Shown piece by piece: positions 16,977 through 26,210 of a stretch of DNA of 64,000 nucleotides (its first letter is position 1; every line of letters begins with the position of its first letter). Source of the stretch: Afipia sp. (GTDB lineage: Bacteria; Pseudomonadota; Alphaproteobacteria; Rhizobiales; Xanthobacteraceae); NCBI GenBank assembly GCA_024707075.1, contig JANQAK010000003.1:1984001-2048000 (forward strand), given 5' to 3'. The position numbers and the translations under genes are program-made. The notes under the pieces were generated by a model, which did not search any database, had not been told where the DNA came from, and saw only the letters and a program-made list of their open reading frames with translations.

Positions 16977-18112
16977 GGTGGCTTCGATGGGCGATGGTGG
17001 GCATGGCGGCGCTGGCGACGGCTTCGCTGCTGGCGTCCATCGTCTTTGCCCAGACGCCGCAGCAGATGGCGGAGTATCGCCGCAAGCTCGCGGAATATAC
17101 CGCCGTCCGCCAGCAGTTCGATGAAGAGGCTTCGGCTTACTGGAGCGCGATCGCCGACAAGCGACGTGCGCGCAACGCCAAGCGGCGCAACGGCGAGACC
17201 ATCGTCGCCGAGGATTATGTGCTGACCCAGCCCCCGGTCTATCGCGGGCCGCCGAAGCCAGTCGATCCGTCCGCGCCGGAAAAGCCGCCGACGCCGCGCA
17301 AGCCGCTTCCCGTGGTTGCGGATTTTCTCGCCAACGCGCGGGAGCACTTCCAGTTCACGCCGCGCAAGCCCGCGACCGAAATCGAATACAAGCGCGCCTA
17401 TGCCAAGGTCGCTTCAAGTTTCGGCCTGACCAGAGATCAGGCGGTGCGGATTTACAGCTTCGAATCCGGCGGCAACGGCAGATACGACGTGCAGGCCGGG
17501 CTGGAAGGATCGGGCGGCCGCGCGATCTCCACCGCGCTCGGCTACAACCAGTTGCTGACCACCAACACCATCGACCTGCTGGCCGAACATGGCGGCGTCA
17601 TCCTCAAAACACTGGCCGACAAGACCCATCAGGCCACGGGACCGCAGAAGACCGAATTGCAGCGGAAGACCACCGTCGTTCAGCAGATGATCGCGTTCTG
17701 CAAGACCGTTCCCAACGAATGGAGCGCGCACGAGAAGCTCGGCGTCACGCCACGCGGCATCGCGGTTCACGCCCTCAATCTCGATGTCGATGTCGGCCCG
17801 CTGCTGCAAACGCTGAAGCTGATGGACTCGGTGAATTTCGCCAAACGCAAGGGTTATATGGCGCCGCTCAGCGCCGCCGAACTCGAGATGATGAATCTCA
17901 CCGGCGACGGCAACGGCTTCGACATGGTGTCGATGCCGCAGGCGATGCGCGCCGTCGTGCCGACTTCGAACTTCTTCCAGCGAGGCGGCTACGAGCGCAA
18001 TCCCGTGGCGATCCGCAACAATGTTGTCTCAAAGCTGCTCGCGGCCACCAATGCCCGGATGGACAACCAGGTCGGCCTGCAAGGCGCGAAGGATCTGGCG
18101 GCGGGTTTTTGA
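16973..18112 (+). CDS. Exported protein with lysozyme-like motif
   Basis: A 379-residue protein starting at GTG 16973 (or ATG 16994), overlapping the thioesterase stop by four bases. It has a signal peptide (MVGMAALATASLLASIVFAQ), a coiled-coil-like, proline-rich N-terminal part, and a domain from about residue 140 with VRIYSFESGGNGRYDVQAG. The FESGG motif with following Asn/Tyr resembles the catalytic Glu region of lysozyme-like or lytic transglycosylase folds. A cell-wall role is therefore possible but not proven. A longer in-frame reading from 16157 exists but overlaps the thioesterase gene and is rejected as a start. Confidence 0.7.
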   Translation: MRWLRWAMVGMAALATASLLASIVFAQTPQQMAEYRRKLAEYTAVRQQFDEEASAYWSAIADKRRARNAKRRNGETIVAEDYVLTQPPVYRGPPKPVDPSAPEKPPTPRKPLPVVADFLANAREHFQFTPRKPATEIEYKRAYAKVASSFGLTRDQAVRIYSFESGGNGRYDVQAGLEGSGGRAISTALGYNQLLTTNTIDLLAEHGGVILKTLADKTHQATGPQKTELQRKTTVVQQMIAFCKTVPNEWSAHEKLGVTPRGIAVHALNLDVDVGPLLQTLKLMDSVNFAKRKGYMAPLSAAELEMMNLTGDGNGFDMVSMPQAMRAVVPTSNFFQRGGYERNPVAIRNNVVSKLLAATNARMDNQVGLQGAKDLAAGF

Positions 18113-18120
18113 TTGATTTC

Positions 18121-18230
18121 TCATGGTGAGGAGCGAGGCAAAGCCTCGCGTCTCGAACCATGAGGAATTATACAAAGGCCACCTCTCATCCTTCGAGACG
18201 CGCGCAAAATGCGCGCTCCTCAGGATGAGG
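18121..18230. repeat. Two adjacent palindromic interspersed repeats
   Basis: Element A (18121-18163) begins TCATGGTGAGGAGCGAGGC and closes with GAACCATGA around a GAGGC/GCCTC core. Element B (18182-18230) begins CCTCTCATCCTTCGAGACGC and closes with GCTCCTCAGGATGAGG around a GCGCGC core. Each can form a long hairpin. They lie exactly between an intact gene and a truncated one, a place where rearrangement has happened. Confidence 0.75.
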
Positions 18231-18252
18231 AAACTGCGGAGATAACCTCCGC

Positions 18253-18570
18253 CTACACCCCATCCAGAATAATGATCGTCGGCTTCTTCGGCAGCGTGTC
18301 GCGCGAGACCGAGAACGATCGCTCGGTCCGGATGTCCATCTCGAATTGCCCGTTCATCCGCGCCATGAAATCGCTCAGCGGCGTTGCGAAGCGGTGCATC
18401 GGCAGCACGATGGAGGAGCGCAGCCGCCGCGTGATCTCCGACATGCCGTCCAGCGACAGCGTGTATGTATCATCGATCGGCACCATCACGATGTCGAGGC
18501 GGCCGATCGCGGCATAGTGCGTCTCGTCCAGCGGATGATGCAGGTGGCCGAGATAACCGATGCACAGGCC
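18253..18570 (-). pseudogene. 3' remnant of a metallo-beta-lactamase-fold hydrolase gene
   Basis: About 106 codons of minus-strand sequence match the C-terminal third of UPF0173/lactonase-like MBL-fold hydrolases. Visible are GLCIGYLGHLHHP, where the conserved GHLHH metal-site region appears, then DIVMVPIDDTYTLSLD and IVLPMHRF with the late histidine. Homology stops abruptly at about 18570. The sequence beyond is AT-richer and unrelated, and there is no start codon with a ribosome site for a full protein. The N-terminal two thirds, including the main HxHxDH metal motif, are missing, so this is a truncated, non-functional gene. Confidence 0.75.
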
Positions 18571-19046
18571 CGATCGTAACTGCTGTCATGATGATCGCCA
18601 CCAGTTATTACGCGCACACTCATCGGAGCGACGTATAAATGATGATCATCATACAACATGGAGAGCCGCGCACGTCAAAAGCGACGAAATCCAAAGTTTT
18701 GCATCTAGGGAGTTGAAATATTTCGATCTGCTCGCCGGAGCAACCGATTTCCACTTGTAACGCCTCTATCTATCTCCGGAAAAAGAAAGCAGCAGGCAGC
18801 AATGATAACGATCAATCCCACAGAATATTTTTCCGGCAATTCATATTACCTGAGTTGAAACTGACGTCTCTAACGGAAAATGGCAGGCGATCGAGTGCAC
18901 TCCCGTCTGGTGCCGATCTGATGAATGTTCAGCGGCTCCGCGACGAGCGAGCCCACATTCCAGCGTGCATCGAGCGAGCGAGCGGGTTCTGAACATCATC
19001 TGCATGTCACGGCTATGCGCCGGCAAATCACGCTGCGGCAACTCGG
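18571..19046. other. AT-richer junction DNA with a 14-bp palindrome
   Basis: No gene can be supported here. Composition is visibly less GC-rich than the neighbours (for example 18690-18850). The perfect palindrome ATGATGATCATCAT lies at 18639-18652. The segment joins the truncated MBL gene to the catabolic block and looks like acquired or rearranged DNA. No transposase or integrase reading frame is recognisable. Confidence 0.5.
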
Positions 19047-19535
19047 TCAGGTTAAATACGTTAAGCGCCACCGCACAAGATCATCCGCACCAGGGCCTTC
19101 CTGCGGCAAGATATCGGAAGTCCTGACAGGATTTCCCGTCTCGCGTTCAACGAGCGCAAGCTTGACCGCCCGACCGTTCTTCCGATTTACGAACTTCAGC
19201 GGCGGCCCCGCATCTCCCGACACCGCCCACTTGTCACCAACCTGCGCCAGCGCCTGCGTCACAATGATTGTATCCCATCCCTTTCGGGTCAGGATGTACT
19301 CGTAGCGCTCCGGGTTGTCCTGGTAAAGCCGCCGCTCGATGAGTTCATTCTCTTCGAGATGTTTCAGCCGATCAGACAACGTCGCGTTTGTCACGCCGGT
19401 TGATCGGCGCAGGTCTTCATACTTGCTCAGACCAAAGGACAGATCGCGCAAGATCAGCACGGCCCATCGGTCGCCGATAGCCTCCAGCACCCCGGCTATC
19501 GAGCAGGTCATTCCGTCAAAACTTTTCGATCGCAT
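19047..19535 (-). CDS. HxlR-family transcriptional regulator
   Basis: A 162-residue winged-helix regulator. It has the HxlR hallmarks CSIAGVLEAIGDRWAVLILR and GVTNATLSDRLKHLEENELIERR, followed by the wing region YEYILTRKG. HxlR proteins often sense electrophiles or aromatics and act as dimers. It is transcribed away from the hypothetical gene plus molybdenum hydroxylase genes (19645 onward), so it probably controls that divergent operon from the 109-base intergenic region. The cysteine at residue 11 sits where redox-sensing HxlR proteins carry their sensor cysteine. Confidence 0.9.
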   Translation of the reverse strand: MRSKSFDGMTCSIAGVLEAIGDRWAVLILRDLSFGLSKYEDLRRSTGVTNATLSDRLKHLEENELIERRLYQDNPERYEYILTRKGWDTIIVTQALAQVGDKWAVSGDAGPPLKFVNRKNGRAVKLALVERETGNPVRTSDILPQEGPGADDLVRWRLTYLT

Positions 19536-19644
19536 AAAATACTTGCCTCCTTATAACTCTTATCATTAGAGTCACTAACTGTCCAGCCGTGCCACGTCAT
19601 GAAGCGTGGCGCCTCCCATACGGATGATGAGGATCGGAAAACAC

Positions 19645-20364
19645 ATGAGTGAGCTTCTCGCCTTGGCCATTGAATCGCATGGGGGCACCAAACGCTGGAA
19701 CGAATTGAAAGCCATCGATGGCGACATGTCCATTACCGGTCAGTTGTGGACACGAAAAGGCTGGCCGGACGCCTTAAAAGAGGTCCACGTTACGGTCGAC
19801 GCCAAAAGTCAGCTGACGCGGTATCAGCCATTTACCGCTCCAAACAAACGTAGTGTCTGCCGGCCAGACAAGACGCTTATCGAGACGCTCGACGGTCAGG
19901 TACTTGAAGAGCGCAACAATCCCCGATCCGCATTCGAAAACCATCGTCCCGAGACAAAATGGGATGCTTTGAATCTCGCGTACTTTAGCGGTTACGCGAT
20001 GTGGAACTACCTTTGCTCACCTTTCATTTTTGCGCTCCCTGGAGTGGCAACCGAGGAAATCGAGCCCCGCGAAGAGGACGGCGTGCGGCATCGAAGGCTT
20101 AAGGTCACATTTCCCAGCTCCATCGCCACCCATTGTCCCGAGCAGATTTTTCACATCGATCCAAGCGGCCTCCTCAGCAGGATGGACTATAGCGCGGAAG
20201 TCGTTGGGGGCGTTCCGACTGCGCACTTCATGTCCGACTACAAAGACTTCGGAGGAGTAAAAATAGCCACGAAGCGACGTGCCTTTCGAAGGAGTGCGGA
20301 CGGAACAGCAGTACGGGATGCCGTCGGTGTAGCCATCGACATCGCCGACATCCGCCTGTCTTGA
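19645..20364 (+). CDS. Hypothetical protein, first gene of hydroxylase operon
   Basis: A 239-residue protein, probably cytoplasmic or peripheral: there is no signal peptide from this start. It opens with LLALAIESHGGTKRWNEL, and the body is beta-rich with charged turns. The style (AHGG..W..L opening, YKDFGGVKIATKRRAF near the end) recalls lipoprotein-carrier-like uncharacterised proteins, but I do not assign a family. ATG at 19645 was chosen; ATGs at 19624-19627 would add a few residues. It lies 57 bases before the ferredoxin-type subunit gene, so it is likely part of that operon. Confidence 0.75.
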   Translation: MSELLALAIESHGGTKRWNELKAIDGDMSITGQLWTRKGWPDALKEVHVTVDAKSQLTRYQPFTAPNKRSVCRPDKTLIETLDGQVLEERNNPRSAFENHRPETKWDALNLAYFSGYAMWNYLCSPFIFALPGVATEEIEPREEDGVRHRRLKVTFPSSIATHCPEQIFHIDPSGLLSRMDYSAEVVGGVPTAHFMSDYKDFGGVKIATKRRAFRRSADGTAVRDAVGVAIDIADIRLS

Positions 20365-20421
20365 AGAGCCACCTGACGCAATAAGCGGCATCGAAGGTCG
20401 TACAGCACAGTGGAGGAAAGA

Positions 20422-20919
20422 ATGATCAATGCCGATGAGAAGCGTCATCTGGTGACGCTCGACGTCAATGGGACCCGGCACGCTATCACCGTCGAGTCCC
20501 GAAAACTTTTGGTTCACCTGCTGCGAGACGACCTCAACCTCACCGGAACCCATGTGGGCTGCGACACCTCCCAGTGTGGCGCCTGCACTGTTGATATTGA
20601 TGGACAGGCCGTCAAATCCTGCACTGTTCTTGCGGTGATGGCCGACGGTGCATCGATCACGACGATCGAGGGGCTGGCGTCCGCCGCCGGTGACCTGCAT
20701 CCAATCCAAGCGGCATTTCACGAACATCACGCCTTGCAATGCGGTTTCTGCACGCCGGGAATGATCATGAGCGTTCGCCAGCTGCTCGCGAAGTATCCGA
20801 ATCCGACGGAGAGCGAGATACGCCACAACCTAGCCGGCAATATCTGCCGTTGCACCGGCTACCACAACATCGTCCGCGCAGTTGAGTCACTCGCCATCGG
20901 AGCATCCGACCATGACTGA
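20422..20919 (+). CDS. Molybdenum hydroxylase small subunit, two [2Fe-2S] clusters
   Basis: A 165-residue iron-sulfur subunit of the xanthine dehydrogenase/CO dehydrogenase superfamily (CoxS-like). The plant-type cluster cysteines are Cys47, Cys52, Cys55 and Cys67 ([17 protein letters not shown]...SC). The second cluster is Cys107, Cys110, Cys142 and Cys144 ([18 protein letters not shown]). It passes electrons from the molybdenum site to the FAD subunit. GGAGG lies seven bases before the ATG at 20422. Its stop overlaps the start of the large subunit gene by eight bases. Length is normal for the family. Confidence 0.93.
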   Translation: MINADEKRHLVTLDVNGTRHAITVESRKLLVHLLRDDLNLTGTHVGCDTSQCGACTVDIDGQAVKSCTVLAVMADGASITTIEGLASAAGDLHPIQAAFHEHHALQCGFCTPGMIMSVRQLLAKYPNPTESEIRHNLAGNICRCTGYHNIVRAVESLAIGASDHD

Positions 20920-23283
20920 ACCAGCAGCTATCAAATACGTCGGTCAGCCGTTGCGCCGGAGGGAGGACTTCAAGTTCATCACCGGCAAGGGGCGTTACAC
21001 CGATGACATGAAAGCGCCGGGCATGTTGCACATGGCGGTGCTGCGATCGCCTCACGCGCATGCAGTCATCAAACATATCGATCTATCCGCAGCACAGGCC
21101 AGCCCCGGCGTTCGTCTAGTTCTTTCCGGTGCCGACCTTGCGGGTAAGATCGGCTCCATCGTTCCAAACTGGATTATTCCGGGAACCAAGGTTCCGGATC
21201 GACCCGTCGTCGCTATCGACCGCGTTCGTTTTGTCGGTGAATGCGTCGCGCTGGTGGTGGCTGAAACCCAAGCCATGGCGCACGACGCCATCGGGCTAAT
21301 CGACGTGAACTATGAAATTCTTCCCGCGGTTGTCGACGAAGAAACCGCGATCAAGCCCGGCGCACCGCAACTTCATGACAACGTCGCCAATAACGTCACC
21401 ACGCTCTACAAGATCGGCGGCGGGAACTACACGAAAGCCGCAAGCGAAGCTGACCAGCTCATCAATCTTCGAATCGTCAATAATCGCCTGATTCCGACCT
21501 GCCTGGAAACGCGTTCGATCCTCGCTGAACCAAATATCGATGGCACTCTCACGCTGAACATGCAGAGTCAGGTGCCTCACATGCACCGCCGCTGGATCGC
21601 AGATGCGGTCGGAATTTCGGAGCATCAATTGCGGATCGTCGCACCAGATATCGGTGGTGGCTTCGGCGCGAAGATGCACCTTTATCCGGAAGAACTGCTC
21701 TGCCCCTATCTCGCGCGGAAGCTCGGCGTGCCAATCAAATGGTGGGAATCACGATCCGAGAGCCACCAATCAACAAACCACGGTCGCGCGCACGTCGAGA
21801 ATCTGGAAATTGCGGTCCGTAATGACGGAAAAATCCTCGGTCTGAAGGTGGAAACCCTCGGCAATGTCGGCGCCTACCTATCGAATATGGCGACCGGCGG
21901 TCCCACGGTGAACACCGTCAACTTTGGCACCGGCGCTTACAAGATCGAGAACTACGAAGCGTTCTCTCGCGTGGTTGTGACGAATACCGTTCCTGTCGAT
22001 GCGTATCGCGGTTACGGCCGGCCCGAAGGGGGATACATTGCCGAACGCGCCATTGACGCCGTGGCGCGCCATCTCAACCTCGATCAGGTAGAGGTGCGCC
22101 GCAGAAACTTCATCCAGAGCGGAGACTTTCCTTACCGGCCCTATAATGGGCCCGCGGTGATTTATGATAGCGGCAACTACGAGGGCTGCCTTGCGAAAGC
22201 GATGGAAGCCTTCAAATACGAGGCCCGCAGTGGCGAGAGAGATGCACTTCGCGCAAAGGGCCGCTATCGTGGCATTGGCGTTGCGGCCTACACGCACATG
22301 TGCGGTATGGCGCCTTCGCGCCGGCTGTCGCTGATCGGCTTTAACCGCGGAGGCTGGGAAAGCGCGCGCGTGAGCATCGACTCAAGCGGCCGGGCCACGA
22401 TTTTCTCCGGCTCGATGAGTCAGGGACATGGTCACAACACGTCGCTTGCCCAAATCGCCGCCGATATTCTTCAAATCCCGATGGAGAACATCGACATCGT
22501 GCAGGGAGATACCCGTCAGGTTCAGGCAGGGCACGGAACATTTAACTCCCGCTCGATGGCGGTCGGCGGATCGAGCGTTCATGTTTCTTCTCAACGTATT
22601 GTTGCAAAGGCAAAGAAGATTGCAGCGAGCATGCTGGAGGTGGACGAAAAAGACGTATCCTACCGTGCGGGCAAGTTCAGCATCCCGGGGACTGACGTCT
22701 CGCCTTTGAGTTTCCGCGACGTGGCCCGCATGGCCTATGTCGGCTCAAAACTTCCGGACGGACTCGAGCCCGGCCTCGATGAGACGGTGTTCTACGATCC
22801 GACCGGAATGGGTTCACCATCCGGGATTCACATGGCTTACGTCGAGGTCGACCCCGAAACGGGGATCGTCGATATTCTCGATTATGTCGCGGTTGATGAT
22901 GTTGGAACGATCATCAATCCCTTCTCGCCGCCGGGCAAATTCACGGCGGTGTGGTGCAGGGAATCGCGCAGGCTCTCTACGAAGAAGTGAGCTACGATCC
23001 CGATACCGGCCAGCTGATGACCGGCTCGCTACTCGACTATGCGGTCCCACGTGCGGAACACGTCCCAAACATACAATCACTATTCCAGGAGACCCCGTCC
23101 CCGACCAATCCGATCGGGGTGAAAGGCGTCGGTGAAAGCGGATCGATCGCGGCGCCGCCCTGTATGGTTCATGCCGTGCTCGATGCGCTGTCGCCATTCG
23201 GAATTTCCCATCTCGACATGCCGATGACTCCGCCGCGGATATGGTCGGCGGTTCAAAACGCGCGCAGCGGAGCAAGCCAATGA
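20912..23283 (+). pseudogene. Molybdenum hydroxylase large subunit, one-base frameshift
   Basis: This encodes the molybdopterin-binding catalytic subunit (CoxL/XdhB-like), about 790 residues if the frame is restored. The first frame runs from ATG 20912 to a stop at 22990. The second carries GGVVQGIAQALYEE to the end at 23283. Near 22919-22921 the DNA reads AATCCCTTCTCGCC; one extra C would restore NPLLAAGQIHGGVVQG, the conserved family sequence. The active-site loop AYRGYGRPEGGY (around residue 370) is of the form-II/AYRGAGR type, not the AYRCSFR of true CO dehydrogenase. Substrate is therefore unknown, probably an aromatic, heterocyclic or aldehyde compound. The change is in a C run and may be a sequencing error. 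Confidence 0.88.
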
Positions 23284-24136
23284 TCCCGGCCTCATTCGAC
23301 TACGTTCGCGCAACCTCTCTTTCCCAGGCGATCGGCCTGCTGCAGGACGATCCCGACAACACCAAGCTGCTCGCCGGCGGCCATACATTGATCCCAACGC
23401 TGAAGCTCCGGCTGGCTTCGCCTACCCTCTTGGTCGATCTCGGCAGCATCGATGAGCTGCGCGGTATCGACATTGGCGATCACATCAGGATCGGCGCGTT
23501 AACGCGACACGCCGAACTGCTTGCCTCCGAAAAGCTGCGCGAGGCGCTGCCGATCTTTCATCAGGCCGCCAGTATGATTGCCGATCCGCAGGTTCGAAAC
23601 CGCGGCACCATCGGGGGGCGCTGGCCAACGCCGACCCATCGGCCGACTGGCCTGCCGTGATCATCGCGCTGAAAGCCGAACTGGAACTCGCAGGCCCGAA
23701 TGGACGCAGGCGCGTAGCGGCGAAGGATTTCTTCGTCGATATCTTCACCACTGCGCTGGAAGCGGACGAGGTTCTGACGGCAATCCATATTCCACGACCA
23801 AAGCCGGGCATGAATTTTCGATATCGCAAGATCCGGCATCCGGCGAGCGGCTATGCCGTCGTAGGTGTCGCAGCCGGCGTACACCTCAACGGCGGCGTGG
23901 TTTCTGAAGCCGCGCTTGGCATCACGGGAGCCTCGGCAAAGGCATTTACGCCTGATGCGGCGATCGACTTTCTGATCGGGAAAGCGCTTTCAGTCCACAC
24001 GATTGAAAGAGCGGCAATACTGGCGAGCGAGCACGCCGATTGCCTCTCGGATCACTATGCATCGGCCGACTATCGCAAGCATCTCGTCAAGACGGAAGTC
24101 GCGCGCGCGCTGACCTCGCTGTCTGGAACGGCGTGA
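23280..24136 (+). pseudogene. Molybdenum hydroxylase FAD subunit, one-base frameshift
   Basis: This encodes the FAD-binding medium subunit (CoxM-like), about 285 residues if the frame is restored. The ATG at 23280 overlaps the preceding stop (ATGA). The N-terminal part has the FAD motif LLAGGHTLIPTLKLRLASP and then RNRGTIGG. At about 23612-23618 the DNA is GGGGGGCGCTGG; one extra base would give GGSLANADPSADWPAVIIAL, the conserved FAD-binding stretch, and join the second frame (IIALKAELELAGPNG to the end at 24136). The indel is in a six-G run, so sequencing error is possible. Confidence 0.87.
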
Positions 24137-24198
24137 TCTCCGCGGCGGATACACATGACGGCGGCACGTCGAGGAGAGGCCAGATGTCCCGTGGACCG

Positions 24199-24768
24199 CT
24201 ATTTGGTCTTGCGGGAAGCCGACTTGCGAACCTTCGCACCCTTCTTTTCGGAAGCGCTGGATCCCGCGAGCATATTCGCGCCAGCCGCAAATCTTTTCCG
24301 GTTGAACGGAACGGCGCCAGTTCCAGGCACGATCGCAATATCCTCGACGCAGAGCGGTTTGCCACGAGCCGTCAGGAGCTTGGGGTACTTGATTTCCTTA
24401 CCCGTAGCCCTGTCGTTGAAAACGACCTGCGGTCCGGCCGGTTCAGCCAGCCAGTCGTCGCCCCACTTTTTGAGCGCCAGATAGGTCGGGAAGAAATCTT
24501 TGCCCTTGTCCGTCAACACGTACTCATATCGCCCTGCGTGCTCGGCCAGCGGAACGCGCACCATGATGCCGGCATCGACCAGCTTCTTGAGACGCGAGCT
24601 CAGAATGTTCGGAGCAATTCCGACGTAATACTCGAACTCATCGAACCGCTTGACACCATAATAGGCTTCACGGAGCAGAAGGATCGACCAGCGATCCCCC
24701 ACGATCTCGATGGCCCGAGCCACCGAACACTCCTTATTGGCAATTCGGCTTCGCTTCACGCCAGGCAT
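24199..24768 (-). CDS. HxlR-family transcriptional regulator with long C-terminal tail
   Basis: A 189-residue HxlR protein: winged helix from residues about 14 to 105 (CSVARAIEIVGDRWSILLLR; IAPNILSSRLKKLVDAGIMV), then an extended region and a lysine-rich tail (ASEKKGAKVRKSASRKTK). The tail is unusual for the family and could bind DNA or be disordered. It is the last gene of a minus-strand series (FAH, crotonase, CoA-transferase, binding protein) and convergent with the hydroxylase operon, so it probably autoregulates the catabolic genes. Confidence 0.88.
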   Translation of the reverse strand: MPGVKRSRIANKECSVARAIEIVGDRWSILLLREAYYGVKRFDEFEYYVGIAPNILSSRLKKLVDAGIMVRVPLAEHAGRYEYVLTDKGKDFFPTYLALKKWGDDWLAEPAGPQVVFNDRATGKEIKYPKLLTARGKPLCVEDIAIVPGTGAVPFNRKRFAAGANMLAGSSASEKKGAKVRKSASRKTK

Positions 24769-24893
24769 CGCAATCCCTAAACCGTCGAATCCAGATTCTC
24801 GGCCTTATATTGGGGCACGACGCATGTCTGTCCAGCGCTACCTCGCCTCCTGGCCGAATTTCGGCTCTCTTTCCGTCGGAGTTTGCCCTCGGC

Positions 24894-26120
24894 CTAAGGC
24901 ATTGGTGCGGCCTCAATAACGCCTCCAAACGTTTCCCATCGCTCTCCTACGAGGCGGCGAAGCTGCATCGACTTGATCGGCGCCAAATCATCCGGAGCCG
25001 TGTTGATTCTGACGCCCGGCAAAAGCATATCGAGTTCAAGACCCTTCAGGTTGGTGGCCTGACGCATAATATTCTCACGGGTCAAGTCATCCCCAGCCAG
25101 CTTCAAGACCTGCACCATGGTTTGCGCCATAACGTAGCCCTGCGTGTTGGCCGTCGCGGTTACGTCCGCGCCGGGATAGTACTTCTCCACGAACGCAAGA
25201 TAAGCCTTCACAGCAGGATCGCTCGCCAGCGCGGGATCAGTCGGATCCTTAAGAAATCCGCCGCTGATCACGCCCTGAGAAATAGCGAAGCCCGCCGGCT
25301 TGATGACGCTGCCGATCGAGGCGGACGGAATGTTGAGAATATGGACCGGCTTCCAGCCCAGTTCCGCAATCTTGCGGATGGCCTGAGCCGCGAATTTCGG
25401 ACCGGCGAAGTTCATGAAGATGTCTGCGCCGCTGGCTTTCAGTTGAACAACCTGGGAATCCACAGTGGGCACGGAGACCTCATAGCTTGCTTCCGCGACA
25501 ATCGCCTTGGCTTTCGTGCCAAGCCCCTGCTTGAGACCGTTGAGAATATCCTTGCCGTAGTCGTCATTCTGATAGAGCACCGCGATCTTGCCATCGGGAT
25601 GATTGGCGGCGATGTACTGGCCGTAAATCCGGCCCTCGGTCAGAAACGATGGCTGAAACGCTGTGGTCCATGGGAAATTTTTCGGATCGTTCCATTTGGA
25701 GCCGCCGCCGCCGACGAACAGGTGCGGCACTTTCCTGGCGTTCACATACTTATGGATTGCGGTGTTGGTCGGAACGCCGAAGGTACTGAACAGCAGCAAG
25801 ACTTCGTCGTTCTCAACCAGCCTGCGGACCTGCTCCACCGTCTTGGGCGGGCTGTAGGCGTCGTCGTAACTGATAAATTTGATCTTGCGGCCGTTCACGC
25901 CGCCTTCCGCATTCACTTTGTCGAAATAAGCCGCCTCTGCTTTTCCAAGCAAACCCCAGGCGGAGCCCGGCCCGCTGTACGGCATGGTATTGCCGATCTT
26001 GATTTCGGTGTCCGTCGCGCCGACGTCGTATTTCTTTTCACCCGCCAAAACTGCCCCGCCAGCGGTAATCGCAATCAAGGCGGCAGTTACAATGGAGCTA
26101 ATACTCAATACCTTGCGCAT
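24894..26120 (-). CDS. Branched-chain amino acid-type ABC substrate-binding protein
   Basis: A 408-residue periplasmic protein of the Leu/Ile/Val-binding type I family (peripla_BP_6). It has a signal peptide (SISSIVTAALIAITAGGAVLA), then TEIKIGNTMPYSGPGSAWG, KIKFISYDDAYSPPKTVEQ and IAVLYQNDDYGKDILNGLK. In catabolic clusters such proteins bind aromatic or other organic acids. No permease or ATPase gene lies in the window, so it must work with subunits encoded elsewhere. It lies 90 bases after the CoA-transferase in the same direction. Confidence 0.92.
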   Translation of the reverse strand: MRKVLSISSIVTAALIAITAGGAVLAGEKKYDVGATDTEIKIGNTMPYSGPGSAWGLLGKAEAAYFDKVNAEGGVNGRKIKFISYDDAYSPPKTVEQVRRLVENDEVLLLFSTFGVPTNTAIHKYVNARKVPHLFVGGGGSKWNDPKNFPWTTAFQPSFLTEGRIYGQYIAANHPDGKIAVLYQNDDYGKDILNGLKQGLGTKAKAIVAEASYEVSVPTVDSQVVQLKASGADIFMNFAGPKFAAQAIRKIAELGWKPVHILNIPSASIGSVIKPAGFAISQGVISGGFLKDPTDPALASDPAVKAYLAFVEKYYPGADVTATANTQGYVMAQTMVQVLKLAGDDLTRENIMRQATNLKGLELDMLLPGVRINTAPDDLAPIKSMQLRRLVGERWETFGGVIEAAPMP

Positions 26121-26210
26121 CTGCTTTCCTCCGGATTGTTCGCATTATTATTCGTTCCGGCTGCGCTTGATGCGCAGCCGGTTACTTGGATTTAGACAGT
26201 CTAAAATTGA

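Noticed and set aside
20422-24136. True carbon monoxide dehydrogenase (coxSLM)
   Set aside because: The active-site loop is AYRGYGR, not AYRCSFR, and no cox accessory genes (coxD, coxE, coxF) follow.
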